A stretch of DNA of 64,000 nucleotides from Azoarcus_F sp048158365 (lineage in GTDB: Bacteria > Pseudomonadota > Gammaproteobacteria > Burkholderiales > Rhodocyclaceae). The stretch is taken from assembly GCA_048158365.1 (NCBI GenBank), contig JBLLNL010000002.1. One strand, written 5' to 3'. The first letter of the stretch is position 1, and each line of letters starts with the position of its first letter. The notes under the pieces are model-generated. The model did not search any database, had not been told where the DNA came from, and was given only the letters and a program-made list of their open reading frames with translations. Below are positions 10,227 to 18,848 of the stretch, piece by piece. A program made the position numbers and the translations under genes.

Positions 10227-10256
10227 AAACCGGCCCTGCGTGGCCGGTTTTGCTTT
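10227..10256 (+). terminator. Rho-independent terminator-like hairpin after ftsH
   Basis: AAACCGGCC (10227-10235) and GGCCGGTTT (10242-10250) form a perfect 9-bp stem with a 6-base loop, followed by TGCTTT. The stem sits 23 bases after the ftsH stop and would separate ftsH from glmM transcription at least in part. Confidence 0.75.
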
Positions 10257-10358
10257 GGCGGTCACGGTGAATGCTGTCACATGCGGACACTGAATGCGTG
10301 CGGTTCCGCGCTGGCTTGATGTCATAATTGGTCAATTGATCAACGACGGTGACGGGTG

Positions 10359-11711
10359 ATGGGGCGCAAGTATTTCGGGACTGATGGTGTGCGGGGACTG
10401 GTCGGCGAGGCGCCGATCACGCCGGAATTCGTGATGAGACTCGGTTACGCGGCCGGACTGGCGCTGGTTCGGCGTGAGAATCTGCCGCACGGCGAGCGTC
10501 CGGCGGTGCTGATCGGCAAGGACACGCGCATCTCGGGCTACATGCTGGAGGCCGCGCTGGAGTCCGGTTTCGCCGCAGCCGGTGTCGATGTGATGCTCGC
10601 CGGCCCGGTCCCGACCCCGGCCGTCGCTTACCTGACGCGGGCGTTGCGGCTGCAGGCGGGTGTGGTCATCTCGGCGTCGCACAACCCATTTTACGACAAC
10701 GGCATCAAGTTCTTCTCGGCCGAGGGGGCCAAACTGCCCGACAGCGTCGAGATCGAGATCGAGGAGCACGTGGATCAGCCGATGGGGTGCGTCGAGTCGA
10801 CCAAACTCGGCAAGGCCCGCCGTATCGAGGATGCGGCCGGTCGCTACATCGAGTTCTGCAAGAGCACCTTCCCTAACGAACTCGACCTGCGTGGCATGAA
10901 GATCGCGCTCGACTGCGCGCATGGTGCGGCCTATCACATCGCGCCGAGCGTTTTCCATGAGCTGGGGGCGGAGGTCCATTCGGTGGGTGTCGAACCCGAC
11001 GGCCTCAACATCAACGACGGCGTCGGCGCGACCCGGCCGGAGAGCCTGCGCAATGCGGTGCTGGCGAGCGGTGCGGACATCGGCATCGCGCTCGACGGGG
11101 ACGGGGATCGGCTGGTCATGGTGGATGCGGCCGGCGAGATCTACGATGGCGACAAGCTGCTTTACGTGATCGCGGCCGATCGTAAGGCCCAGGGTCGCCT
11201 TGACGGTGTGGTCGGCACGCTGATGAGCAATCTCGGGTTCGAACATGCGATCGGCCGCCTCGGTGTGCCCTTCGACCGGGCCAAGGTCGGCGATCGTTAC
11301 GTGCTCGAACTGCTGCAGTCACGCGGCTGGAGGCTGGGCGGCGAGAACTCCGGCCACATCATCTGCCTCGATTGGCACACCACCGGAGACGCCATCGTGT
11401 CGGCACTGCAGGTCCTGTCGGCGCTGAAGCGGCATCGCCAGACGCTCGCCGATGCGTGTGGCGACCTGGTCTTCTATCCACAAAAGCTGGTCAACGTCCG
11501 GCTCGCGAGCGGCTTCGACTGGCGCGCCGATCCGGCCATCGATGCGGCCACCCGCGTCGCGGTTTCCGAGCTCGGTGACAGCGGGCGGGTGTTGCTGCGT
11601 CCGTCCGGCACCGAACCGCTGTTGCGGGTCATGGTCGAGGGGCGGGACGCGTCACAGGTCGGGCGTCTGGCGCACAGCATCGCATCCGCGGTCGAGAAGG
11701 CCGCAGGCTGA
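10359..11711 (+). CDS. glmM: Phosphoglucosamine mutase
   Basis: The 450-residue protein converts glucosamine-6-phosphate to glucosamine-1-phosphate for UDP-GlcNAc, hence peptidoglycan and LPS. It begins with RKYFGTDGVRG, carries the phospho-serine loop SASHNP (about 105-110), the magnesium loop ALDGDGDRLVMVD, the sugar loop GGENSGH and the C-terminal phosphate-binding RPSGTEPLLRVMVEG. A GTG lies one codon upstream; ATG 10359 gives the standard MGRKYFGTDG start. It normally follows folP, which is missing here, and it is separated from ftsH by a terminator-like hairpin, so it probably has its own promoter in the AT-rich stretch around 10320-10345. Confidence 0.96.
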   Translation: MGRKYFGTDGVRGLVGEAPITPEFVMRLGYAAGLALVRRENLPHGERPAVLIGKDTRISGYMLEAALESGFAAAGVDVMLAGPVPTPAVAYLTRALRLQAGVVISASHNPFYDNGIKFFSAEGAKLPDSVEIEIEEHVDQPMGCVESTKLGKARRIEDAAGRYIEFCKSTFPNELDLRGMKIALDCAHGAAYHIAPSVFHELGAEVHSVGVEPDGLNINDGVGATRPESLRNAVLASGADIGIALDGDGDRLVMVDAAGEIYDGDKLLYVIAADRKAQGRLDGVVGTLMSNLGFEHAIGRLGVPFDRAKVGDRYVLELLQSRGWRLGGENSGHIICLDWHTTGDAIVSALQVLSALKRHRQTLADACGDLVFYPQKLVNVRLASGFDWRADPAIDAATRVAVSELGDSGRVLLRPSGTEPLLRVMVEGRDASQVGRLAHSIASAVEKAAG

Positions 11712-11934
11712 GCCCTACGCGCTGCCGGAAGCCTGGCAGACACGGTTGCGCCGAGTCGGTCGACGGTCGGTGGGGCGCCGTAACCGGGTCGAAGCCAGGC
11801 CGTGCCTTACGCATCGAATTGTGAATTTAATCTTTTTGTAACCTTGCATCGTGACAATCGGGTTCTCGAAACTTGGGCGTGTCGATCGGACGCGCCTGGT
11901 TCGTGGCCATCACTCACCTGAGAGGAAGATTGAC
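11712..11934 (+). promoter_or_regulatory. Upstream region of the pst operon with AT-rich promoter segment
   Basis: The 223 bases between glmM and pstS hold no gene. Around 11815-11860 the sequence becomes AT-rich (GAATTTAATCTTTTTGTAAC) and contains TTGTGAA, TTGTAAC and CGTGACA, which resemble Pho-box half sites. Their spacing (17 and 13 bases between starts) does not match the 11-base period of a canonical box. Phosphate control is expected from gene content but not proven by sequence. Confidence 0.35.
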
Positions 11935-12909
11935 ATGATGCTGAAAAAAACCCTCGTCCTGGGTATTGCCGCCGCGCTGGGGCTGTCCGCCGGAATCGCG
12001 TCTGCCGACGTCGATCCGGCCCTGCCGAACTACGAGCGTGTCTCCGGTGTTTCCGGCAACCTGACGTCGATCGGATCGGACACCCTGAACAATCTGATGA
12101 CGCTGTGGGCCGAAGAGTTCGCCAAGTTCTACCCGAATGTCAATATCCAGATCCAGGGCGCGGGTTCCTCGACCGCTCCTCCGGCGCTGATCGAAGGCAC
12201 CGCGAACTTCGGCCCGATGAGCCGCCCGATGCGCGAGTCCGAGATCCGCGCGTTCGAAGACCGTCATGGCTATGCGCCCACCGAGGTCCCGGTCGCGATC
12301 GACATGGTCGCCGTGTATGTGAATAAGGACAACCCGATCGAGGGTCTGTCGCTTCCGCAAGTCGATGCGATCTTCTCCGCGACGCGCGCCTGTGGCTACG
12401 CGGACGACATCACGACCTGGGGCCAGGTCGGCCTGACCGGCAGCTGGGCCAATCGTGACATCACGCTTTACAGCCGCAATGCGGTGTCCGGCACCTACGG
12501 TTTCTTCAAAGAGCACGCGCTGTGCGGCGGTGACTTCAAATCGACGATCAATGAGCAGCCGGGTTCGTCGGCGGTCGTGCGCGGTGTCGAGCAGACGATC
12601 AACGGTATCGGCTATTCCGGCATCGGCTACAAGACCTCGGGCGTGCGTGTCGTGCCGCTGTCCAAGGAGCACGGCGGCGGCTACGCCGAAGCCAACGGCG
12701 AGAACGCGGTGAATGGCACCTATCCGCTGGCGCGCTTCCTGCTCGTCTATGCGAACGCCAATCCGAACACCGGCATGGCGCCGCTGGAGAAGGAGTTCTT
12801 CCGCATGGTGCTTTCGAAGGACGGGCAGGAGGTCGTGAATCGTGACGGCTACGTGACCATACCGGCCACCGTCGCCGAGCGTTTCCGCAAGGAGAAAGGG
12901 CTCGAATAA
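11935..12909 (+). CDS. pstS: Periplasmic phosphate-binding protein, PstS family
   Basis: The 324-residue protein has a signal peptide (MMLKKTLVLGIAAALGLSAG, cleavage near ASA-DVD at residue 24). The mature part shows the PBP-like phosphate-binding pattern: IGSDTLNNLMTLWAEEF, GAGSSTAPPALIEGTANFGP, and SRNAVSGTYGFFKE with the Ser-Gly-Thr anion loop. It captures phosphate for the PstCAB permease. The start is the first of two consecutive ATGs after AGAGGAAGA. It is the first gene of the pst operon and is followed by a strong hairpin that should let it be made in excess over the permease. The lineage is the non-E. coli PstS type often paired with long PstC proteins. Confidence 0.92.
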   Translation: MMLKKTLVLGIAAALGLSAGIASADVDPALPNYERVSGVSGNLTSIGSDTLNNLMTLWAEEFAKFYPNVNIQIQGAGSSTAPPALIEGTANFGPMSRPMRESEIRAFEDRHGYAPTEVPVAIDMVAVYVNKDNPIEGLSLPQVDAIFSATRACGYADDITTWGQVGLTGSWANRDITLYSRNAVSGTYGFFKEHALCGGDFKSTINEQPGSSAVVRGVEQTINGIGYSGIGYKTSGVRVVPLSKEHGGGYAEANGENAVNGTYPLARFLLVYANANPNTGMAPLEKEFFRMVLSKDGQEVVNRDGYVTIPATVAERFRKEKGLE

Positions 12910-12928
12910 CAGCGCCCTGAGTTGATAA

Positions 12929-12965
12929 GGGGCTTCGTCGTGGATGCGACGAAGCCCCGTTTTTT
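12929..12965 (+). terminator. Strong hairpin with T-tract between pstS and pstC
   Basis: GGGGCTTCGTCG (12929-12940) pairs perfectly with CGACGAAGCCCC (12947-12958) around a 6-base loop and is followed by GTTTTTT. It lies 20 bases after the pstS stop and 59 before pstC, so it acts as an intercistronic (partial) terminator or mRNA stabiliser that raises the PstS:PstC ratio (inference). Confidence 0.85.
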
Positions 12966-13023
12966 GCCGAGGAACCGGCTTTTTCTCGTTGTTGTTCCGA
13001 CCCGACATCAGGAGTAGATGAGC

Positions 13024-15321
13024 ATGTCAGCGATTGCGCCCCAGAGTCCGGCCACGCGCGAGTCCTTGTTGCCAAGCGAGGGCGAGCGGCAGAAATTGCG
13101 GAAGCGCCGGAGTTTTCGCGATGGCCTGTCCCGGTACGGGGTCGGTGCAGGTGGCCTGGGTGTGATCGTCGCGCTGGCGCTGATCTTCCTTTATCTGTTC
13201 TACGAAACGCTGCCGCTGCTGAAGCCGGTGAGCGTCGAACCCACGGTGGTGTTCACCGTGCCGGGCGACGATCATGCCTCGCCGACGCTACATCTGACGC
13301 TGGACCGCTTCGAAGAGATCGGTGGTCGGTTCGCCGGGTCGGGGGTCATCACATTCTTCGACGCGCGTGACGGTCGCGTACTGTCGCGTCAGCAGGTGCC
13401 GATGCCGGAGGATGCGACGATCACCAGCTTCGGTCGTTCGGAGAGCCGCAAGAGTCTGTTCGTGTATGGCTTCTCGGATGGATCGATCCTGCCGGTCAGA
13501 GTCGATTACGAACTGACTTATCCGCAGGGCGTGCGCGTGGTCACACCGCGCCTGAACTTTCCGCTCGGGGAGGAGCCATTGACCTTCGGGCACGAGGGCG
13601 GTGCTCAGTACTCCGCGCTGGAGATCGTCGATGGACGCGGCGGCTACATCGTCGCTGCCGGTACGACCGACGGCGACATCTCCATGGCATTGTTCAGCAC
13701 GTCGACCAGCATGCTGACCGGTACCATCGAGATCCGGCGCCAGGACTTCAATCTTCCCAACATCGGCGCGCCGGTGCGCCAGTTGCTGGTCAACGAATCG
13801 CTGCGTGATCTGTTTGCAATCGACGTGTCCGGCGTGCTGCATCACTTTGATATCGTGAATCGCAACAGTCCGCGACTGGTCGAGCGGATGGAGCTCGTTC
13901 CCGCGGGTGTCGAGGTGACGGCCGCAGAGATGCTCGTGGGCTCGCGGTCGGTGATCGTCGGCGGCTCGGATGGCAGCCTGGCGCAATGGATTCTGGTGCG
14001 CGACGAAGCCTCGGGATCGATGAGGCTGACGCAGATCCGGTCGTTCAGATCGCAACCCGGCGCGATCACCTTCATTGAGCCCGAGCACAGCCGCAAGGGT
14101 TTCATGGCGGGTGACGCGAGTGGCTCGGTCGGCCTGCATTACGCGACTTCGAGCGTGACGCTGAAGATCGTCGATGTGGCGGACAGGCCGATCAACCGAA
14201 TCGCGATGTCGCCGATCAATCGCACCGCGCTGGTCGAAAGCGGTACGGACGGTGCCGTGCAGGTACTCGCGATCGACAATCCCCACCCGCAGACCTCACT
14301 GAGCGGGCTGTGGGGCAAGGTCTGGTACGAGGGACGCGATGCGCCGGCGTACATCTGGCAGTCGTCGTCAGCCGACGACGCGTTCGAGTCCAAGCTGAGC
14401 CTGGTGCCCCTGTCGATCGGAACGCTGAAGGCTGCGTTGTTCGCGATGCTGCTGGGCACGCCGATCGCGATCATGGGCGCGATCTACACCGCTTATTTCA
14501 TGTCGGTGCCGATGCGCAAGATCGTGAAGCCGTCGATCGAGCTGATGGAGGCCTTGCCGACGGTGATTCTCGGTTTTCTCGCGGGCATCTGGCTCGCGCC
14601 CTATATCGAGAACAACCTGCCGATCCTGATCACCTGCCTGCTGTTCATCCCGCTCGCCATCCTGATCTTCGGTTATGCGATCAGCCACACGCCCGCATCG
14701 GTACGCAACGTGATCCAGGGCGGCTGGGAGGCGGCGTTGCTGGTTCCGGTCGTACTCGTGGCCGGCTGGTTCGCGATCGGCATCAGTCCTTGGATCGAGG
14801 TGACCTACTTCGACGGCTCGATGCGGCAGTGGCTGACCAACGTCGGCATCCCGTACGACCAGCGCAACGCGCTGATCGTCGGGCTCGCGATGGGTTTCGC
14901 GGTGATTCCGACGATCTTCTCGATCGCCGAGGACGCCGTGTTCAACGTGCCGCGACACCTGACCCAGGGTTCGCTCGCGCTTGGCGCGACCCGCTGGCAG
15001 ACCGTGGTCGGCGTGGTGTTGCTGACCGCGAGTCCAGGCATCTTCTCGGCGGTGATGATCGGCTTCGGCCGTGCGGTCGGCGAGACCATGATCGTGCTGA
15101 TGGCCTCGGGTAACAGTCCGATCGTGAACTTCAACATCTTTGAGGGCATGCGCACACTGGCCGCGAACATCGCGGTGGAACTGCCGGAGACGGCGGTCGG
15201 TTCGACCCACTTCAGGGTCCTGTTCCTGTCCGCGCTGGTGCTGCTGGCCTTCACCTTTGTGCTGAACACGGCGGCTGAAGTCGTGCGCCAGCGCCTGCGC
15301 AAGCGCTACGCGTCCCTTTGA
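13024..15321 (+). CDS. pstC: Phosphate ABC transporter permease PstC with large N-terminal propeller-like domain
   Basis: The protein has 765 residues against about 300-320 for ordinary PstC. After a short cytoplasmic segment and one membrane helix (GVIVALALIFLYLFYETLP, about 43-62) comes about 390 residues of beta-rich sequence with repeated blades (GRVLSRQ..., DGDISMALFSTSTSM, IVGGSDGSLAQWILV, GDASGSVGLHYATS), likely a periplasmic beta-propeller. The C-terminal third is the classical permease: the region after LSLVPLSIGTLKAAL and the EAA loop LALGATRWQTVVGVVL. Of two possible starts, ATG 13024 has GGAG at the better distance (9 bases) than ATG 13018. Long PstC proteins of this kind are known in gammaproteobacteria. 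The partner pstA begins 24 bases downstream. Confidence 0.9.
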   Translation: MSAIAPQSPATRESLLPSEGERQKLRKRRSFRDGLSRYGVGAGGLGVIVALALIFLYLFYETLPLLKPVSVEPTVVFTVPGDDHASPTLHLTLDRFEEIGGRFAGSGVITFFDARDGRVLSRQQVPMPEDATITSFGRSESRKSLFVYGFSDGSILPVRVDYELTYPQGVRVVTPRLNFPLGEEPLTFGHEGGAQYSALEIVDGRGGYIVAAGTTDGDISMALFSTSTSMLTGTIEIRRQDFNLPNIGAPVRQLLVNESLRDLFAIDVSGVLHHFDIVNRNSPRLVERMELVPAGVEVTAAEMLVGSRSVIVGGSDGSLAQWILVRDEASGSMRLTQIRSFRSQPGAITFIEPEHSRKGFMAGDASGSVGLHYATSSVTLKIVDVADRPINRIAMSPINRTALVESGTDGAVQVLAIDNPHPQTSLSGLWGKVWYEGRDAPAYIWQSSSADDAFESKLSLVPLSIGTLKAALFAMLLGTPIAIMGAIYTAYFMSVPMRKIVKPSIELMEALPTVILGFLAGIWLAPYIENNLPILITCLLFIPLAILIFGYAISHTPASVRNVIQGGWEAALLVPVVLVAGWFAIGISPWIEVTYFDGSMRQWLTNVGIPYDQRNALIVGLAMGFAVIPTIFSIAEDAVFNVPRHLTQGSLALGATRWQTVVGVVLLTASPGIFSAVMIGFGRAVGETMIVLMASGNSPIVNFNIFEGMRTLAANIAVELPETAVGSTHFRVLFLSALVLLAFTFVLNTAAEVVRQRLRKRYASL

Positions 15322-15344
15322 TCAGATCCGACGAGGTCGATGAA

Positions 15345-16997
15345 ATGAAACAGTGGTGGAAAAGCGGATCTCCGTGGATCTGGTTGAACGGTGGCGCGGT
15401 CAGCATCAGCATGATCATGGTGTTCGGCCTGCTGGCGCTGATCCTGGTGCGGGGCTTCGGCCATTTCTGGCCGCACAACGTCATCAGCACGACGTATCTG
15501 CAGCCCAATGGCGAGCAGGTCCGCGTGATCGGGGAACTGCGCAGGTCCGAGACGCTGACCGCGCAGTCGCTGCGAGAAGCGGGTGTCCGGCTTCCGGAAG
15601 ACCAGCTCCTGGCGACCCGGCATCTGCTGAAGCTCGGCAACCGGGACGTGACCGGTCGTGACTTTACGTTTTTCGTCGCCGATTTCATGGGGGAATGGAC
15701 GTTCCCGAAGGAGATCGCTGTCCTCGAGCGGCGTGAATGGGGCGATTTCTACGGCTTTCCGATGCGTCTGCTCGAGCACGGGCAGGTGATTGCCGAGCGT
15801 GATACCTTGTGGCCGGAGTTTCAGACGCGGCTGAAGCGCAGCAATGCGTTGTTCGACGAGATTCGCAGCATCGAGCGCGGTGCGATCGGCAACATCAACT
15901 TCAGGCTGGAGCGCGTGCGCCTCGACCAGCGTCGCGCCGAACTGCGCGGCACGCTGACCCCTGAGCTCGAGCGCGACTTCGCGCAGCGTCGCGAGTCGCT
16001 GAACGCCGAGTATGCGGTGCTGCAGGCCCGGCTGAACGAACTGCTGGCCGACGTCAAACGCGATGCGCTGGTGCTCGTCGTCGCGGACGGAACCGAGGTC
16101 ACCGTCGGTCTGGATCGCATCGTCAATGCGTGGCAGCCGAACAACATGTCGATTCCGGCCAAGGTCGGTTTCTACGTCAGGTCCTTCTTCGACTTCATCT
16201 TTGGTTATCCGCGCGAGGCCAATACCGAGGGTGGCATCTTCCCGGCGATCTTCGGCACCGTCGTGATGGTGCTGGTGATGTCCATCATCGTGACGCCGTT
16301 CGGTGTGCTCGCGGCCATCTACCTGCGCGAATACGCGAAGCAGGGAGCGCTGCTGAAGGCGATCCGGATCTCGGTGTACAACCTCGCCGGGGTGCCATCG
16401 ATCGTGTTCGGCGTGTTCGGCCTCGGTTTCTTCGTCTATGTGCTCGGAGGCGCGATCGACAGCGCATTCTATCCGGAGGCGCTGCCGGCCCCGACCTTCG
16501 GGACGCCCGGCCTTTTCTGGGCCTCGCTGACGCTGGCACTGCTGACGCTGCCGGTCGTGATCGTATCGACCGAGGAGGGCCTGTCGCGGATTCCCTCGAC
16601 GATCCGCATGGGTTCACTCGCGCTCGGCGCGACCAAGGGCGAGACGCTGTGGAAGGTGGTTGTCCCGCTGGCGACGCCGGCGATGATGACCGGGCTCATC
16701 CTGGCGATCGCGAGGGCCGCGGGCGAGGTCGCGCCGCTGATGCTGGTCGGCGTCGTGAAACTCGCGCCGACGCTCCCGATCGATGGTAACTTCCCGTTCA
16801 TCCACCTCGAACGAAAGATCATGCACCTCGGCTTCCACATCTACGACGTCGGTTTCCAGAGTCCGCACGCCGAAGCGGCCGAAGCCCTGGTCTATGCGAC
16901 TGCGCTGATCCTGGTGCTGCTCATCATCGCGCTCAACCTCAGTGCGATCACCATCCGCAACCATCTGCGCGAGAAGTACCGTGCAGAGGGCGATTGA
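15345..16997 (+). CDS. pstA: Phosphate ABC transporter permease PstA with long extra-membrane insert
   Basis: The protein has 550 residues, about 250 more than usual. It starts with a membrane helix (ISMIMVFGLLALILVRGFG), then carries about 270 residues of mostly hydrophilic sequence. That insert includes an Arg/Glu-rich probable coiled coil (around ERDFAQRRESLNAEYAVLQA) before the permease domain, which begins near GGIFPAIFGTVVMVLVMSII and contains the EAA loop LALGATKGETLWKVVVP. A TTG at 15318 is in frame, but ATG 15345 follows GAGG at a good distance and is preferred. With PstC it forms the phosphate channel, and both enlarged proteins probably contact each other or PstS in the periplasm (inference). 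Confidence 0.9.
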   Translation: MKQWWKSGSPWIWLNGGAVSISMIMVFGLLALILVRGFGHFWPHNVISTTYLQPNGEQVRVIGELRRSETLTAQSLREAGVRLPEDQLLATRHLLKLGNRDVTGRDFTFFVADFMGEWTFPKEIAVLERREWGDFYGFPMRLLEHGQVIAERDTLWPEFQTRLKRSNALFDEIRSIERGAIGNINFRLERVRLDQRRAELRGTLTPELERDFAQRRESLNAEYAVLQARLNELLADVKRDALVLVVADGTEVTVGLDRIVNAWQPNNMSIPAKVGFYVRSFFDFIFGYPREANTEGGIFPAIFGTVVMVLVMSIIVTPFGVLAAIYLREYAKQGALLKAIRISVYNLAGVPSIVFGVFGLGFFVYVLGGAIDSAFYPEALPAPTFGTPGLFWASLTLALLTLPVVIVSTEEGLSRIPSTIRMGSLALGATKGETLWKVVVPLATPAMMTGLILAIARAAGEVAPLMLVGVVKLAPTLPIDGNFPFIHLERKIMHLGFHIYDVGFQSPHAEAAEALVYATALILVLLIIALNLSAITIRNHLREKYRAEGD

Positions 16998-17057
16998 TCG
17001 CCGGCGTTCCCAGGTCAACCAGCCATGCAGAACTCAGATACGGATCGGAGAAACACG

Positions 17058-17912
17058 ATGAACCAGCTTGCCACCCCCGAGATCGCCAGGAAGCCGAGCG
17101 GCATGAACGCCGGACTTTTCTCGGACACCGATCGTCAGCACCTGTCGCTCGACAAGGAGGAGATCGCGATCACGGTCGAGAACCTCGATCTCTATTACGG
17201 CAACGACAAGGCGCTCAAGTCGGTCAGCATGAAGGTCGCGGCCAAGCGCGTGACCGCCTTCATCGGTCCGTCGGGCTGCGGCAAATCGACGTTGCTGCGC
17301 TGCTTCAACCGCATGAACGATCTGGTGGACTCCTGCCGCATCGAGGGCGCGATCAACCTGCACGGCGAGAACATCTACGCCAAGCATGTGGACGTGGCCG
17401 AATTGCGGCGCAAGATCGGCATGGTTTTCCAGAAGCCGAACCCGTTCCCGAAGTCGATCTACGAGAACGTCGCATACGGATTGCGTCTGCAGGGCGTGAA
17501 GGACAAGAACGTGCTCGACGAGGTCGTGGAGCATTCGCTGAAGAGCGTCGCATTGTGGAACGAGGTCAAGGATAGGCTTCAGACCAATGCATTCGGCCTG
17601 TCCGGCGGCCAGCAACAGCGTCTGGTCATCGCCCGTGCGATCGCGATCGAACCCGAAGTGCTGCTGCTCGACGAGCCGACCTCGGCGCTGGATCCGATCT
17701 CGACGTCCAAGATCGAGGAACTCGTCGAGGAGTTGAAGGAGCAGTTCACGATTCTGATCGTGACCCACAACATGCAGCAGGCGGCGAGGGTGTCGGATTT
17801 CACCGCGTACATGTACCTGGGTGAGTTGATCGAGTACGGTGACACCCGCAAACTGTTCGTGAGTCCCGAGAAGAAAGCCACCGAGGACTACATCACCGGG
17901 CGCTACGGTTGA
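17058..17912 (+). CDS. pstB: Phosphate ABC transporter ATP-binding protein PstB
   Basis: The 284-residue ATPase has Walker A GPSGCGKST, the Q-loop in VFQKPNPFPKSIYENVAYG, signature LSGGQQQR, Walker B VLLLDEPTSALDP, and the H-loop ILIVTHNMQQA, all typical of PstB. About 30 residues precede the ABC domain. An ATG at 17025 is also in frame, but ATG 17058 has GGAG seven bases upstream and is preferred. It powers phosphate import through PstCA. Its stop overlaps the start of the Sel1-repeat gene (TTGA). In most relatives phoU follows; here it does not. Confidence 0.95.
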   Translation: MNQLATPEIARKPSGMNAGLFSDTDRQHLSLDKEEIAITVENLDLYYGNDKALKSVSMKVAAKRVTAFIGPSGCGKSTLLRCFNRMNDLVDSCRIEGAINLHGENIYAKHVDVAELRRKIGMVFQKPNPFPKSIYENVAYGLRLQGVKDKNVLDEVVEHSLKSVALWNEVKDRLQTNAFGLSGGQQQRLVIARAIAIEPEVLLLDEPTSALDPISTSKIEELVEELKEQFTILIVTHNMQQAARVSDFTAYMYLGELIEYGDTRKLFVSPEKKATEDYITGRYG

Positions 17913-18826
17913 GCAAGCGCGCCATTATTCGCTTCGCGGCCGTCCTGCTGGCCGCGTTCGTGTGGACGCTCGGTCCGGCCGTGCATGCTGCGACCGGTTC
18001 CGCCGACGTGCGGACGATCGAAACCAAGGCCCACGTCCTGATGCAGCAGAACCCGCCCGACTGGAGCGGTGCGCGGGACGAGTTCGAGCGCGCCGCCGCG
18101 CTGGGGTCGTTGCGCGCGCAGTCCTACCTCGGCTGGATGTACGAACATGGCCATGGCGTAGCGGTCGATCACGAGGCGGCGGCGCGTCACTACGCAGTAC
18201 TGGCCGAGGGCGGCGTGCATGAGTTCTCGATCAAGCTCGGGTGGATGTACCTCGGTCGCTCCGAGCTCACACCCGATCGTGCCCGCGCCGAACATTGGTT
18301 CCGGCATGGCATCGACGGTGGCTATCTCCCGGCCAACATCGCGCTGGCTTCGGTGCTGATTGCGGATGCGGTCGGCGGAATTGCGGTCGAACGGGTCGAC
18401 GAGGCCCGATCGTTGCTCGAACCCGCGCTGGAAAGCGGTCAGTCGCTCGCGGCCTTCTTCCTCGCGCGTCTCTATGTGGAAGGCATCGGCGGTCATCCTC
18501 AGGATGCGGATCTCGCGGCGCGGTACACCCGCATCAGCGCCGAGGACGGGCATCCGCAGATGCAGGGCTGGCTCGCGCAGATGTATCTGGACGGTGCGGG
18601 CGTGCCGGTGGACGTGCGGGAGGCGGCTTTCTGGGCTGCGCTGGCCGCATCGGGCGGGGACCAGACGGGTGCGCGCATCCATCAGGCACTGAATGAGACG
18701 CTCGGTGACGCCGAGCGCCAGGCCGTGCTGGAGCGGACGGTTCGCTGGGCGCTGGAGCGTCAGGCGCCGGGGTGGGCGGCCGAGCGGTCGTCGGGCGTGC
18801 CGCAGCGACCGGGCGGCCTCGACTGA
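17909..18826 (+). CDS. Secreted Sel1-repeat (TPR-like) protein in the pst operon
   Basis: The 305-residue protein starts at a TTG that overlaps the pstB stop, so it is translationally coupled. Residues 1 to about 27 are a signal peptide (IRFAAVLLAAFVWTLGPAVHA). The rest consists of about five Sel1-like repeats of roughly 36 residues, visible as AQSYLGWMYEHGHGV, SIKLGWMYLGRSEL, AAFFLARLYVEGIGG and MQGWLAQMYLDGAGVPVD. Such solenoids are protein-binding scaffolds. The location suggests a periplasmic accessory of phosphate uptake, perhaps contacting the enlarged PstC/PstA domains, but no partner can be read from the sequence. The C-terminal 50 residues are less regular. Confidence 0.82.
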   Translation: MSKRAIIRFAAVLLAAFVWTLGPAVHAATGSADVRTIETKAHVLMQQNPPDWSGARDEFERAAALGSLRAQSYLGWMYEHGHGVAVDHEAAARHYAVLAEGGVHEFSIKLGWMYLGRSELTPDRARAEHWFRHGIDGGYLPANIALASVLIADAVGGIAVERVDEARSLLEPALESGQSLAAFFLARLYVEGIGGHPQDADLAARYTRISAEDGHPQMQGWLAQMYLDGAGVPVDVREAAFWAALAASGGDQTGARIHQALNETLGDAERQAVLERTVRWALERQAPGWAAERSSGVPQRPGGLD

Positions 18827-18848
18827 TGGCGGGGGCGGTGCAGCGCTG

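Noticed and set aside
11815..11860. Canonical Pho box before pstS
   Set aside because: TTGTGAA, TTGTAAC and CGTGACA are there, but the distances are 17 and 13 bases where 11 is required, so only a generic regulatory region was annotated.
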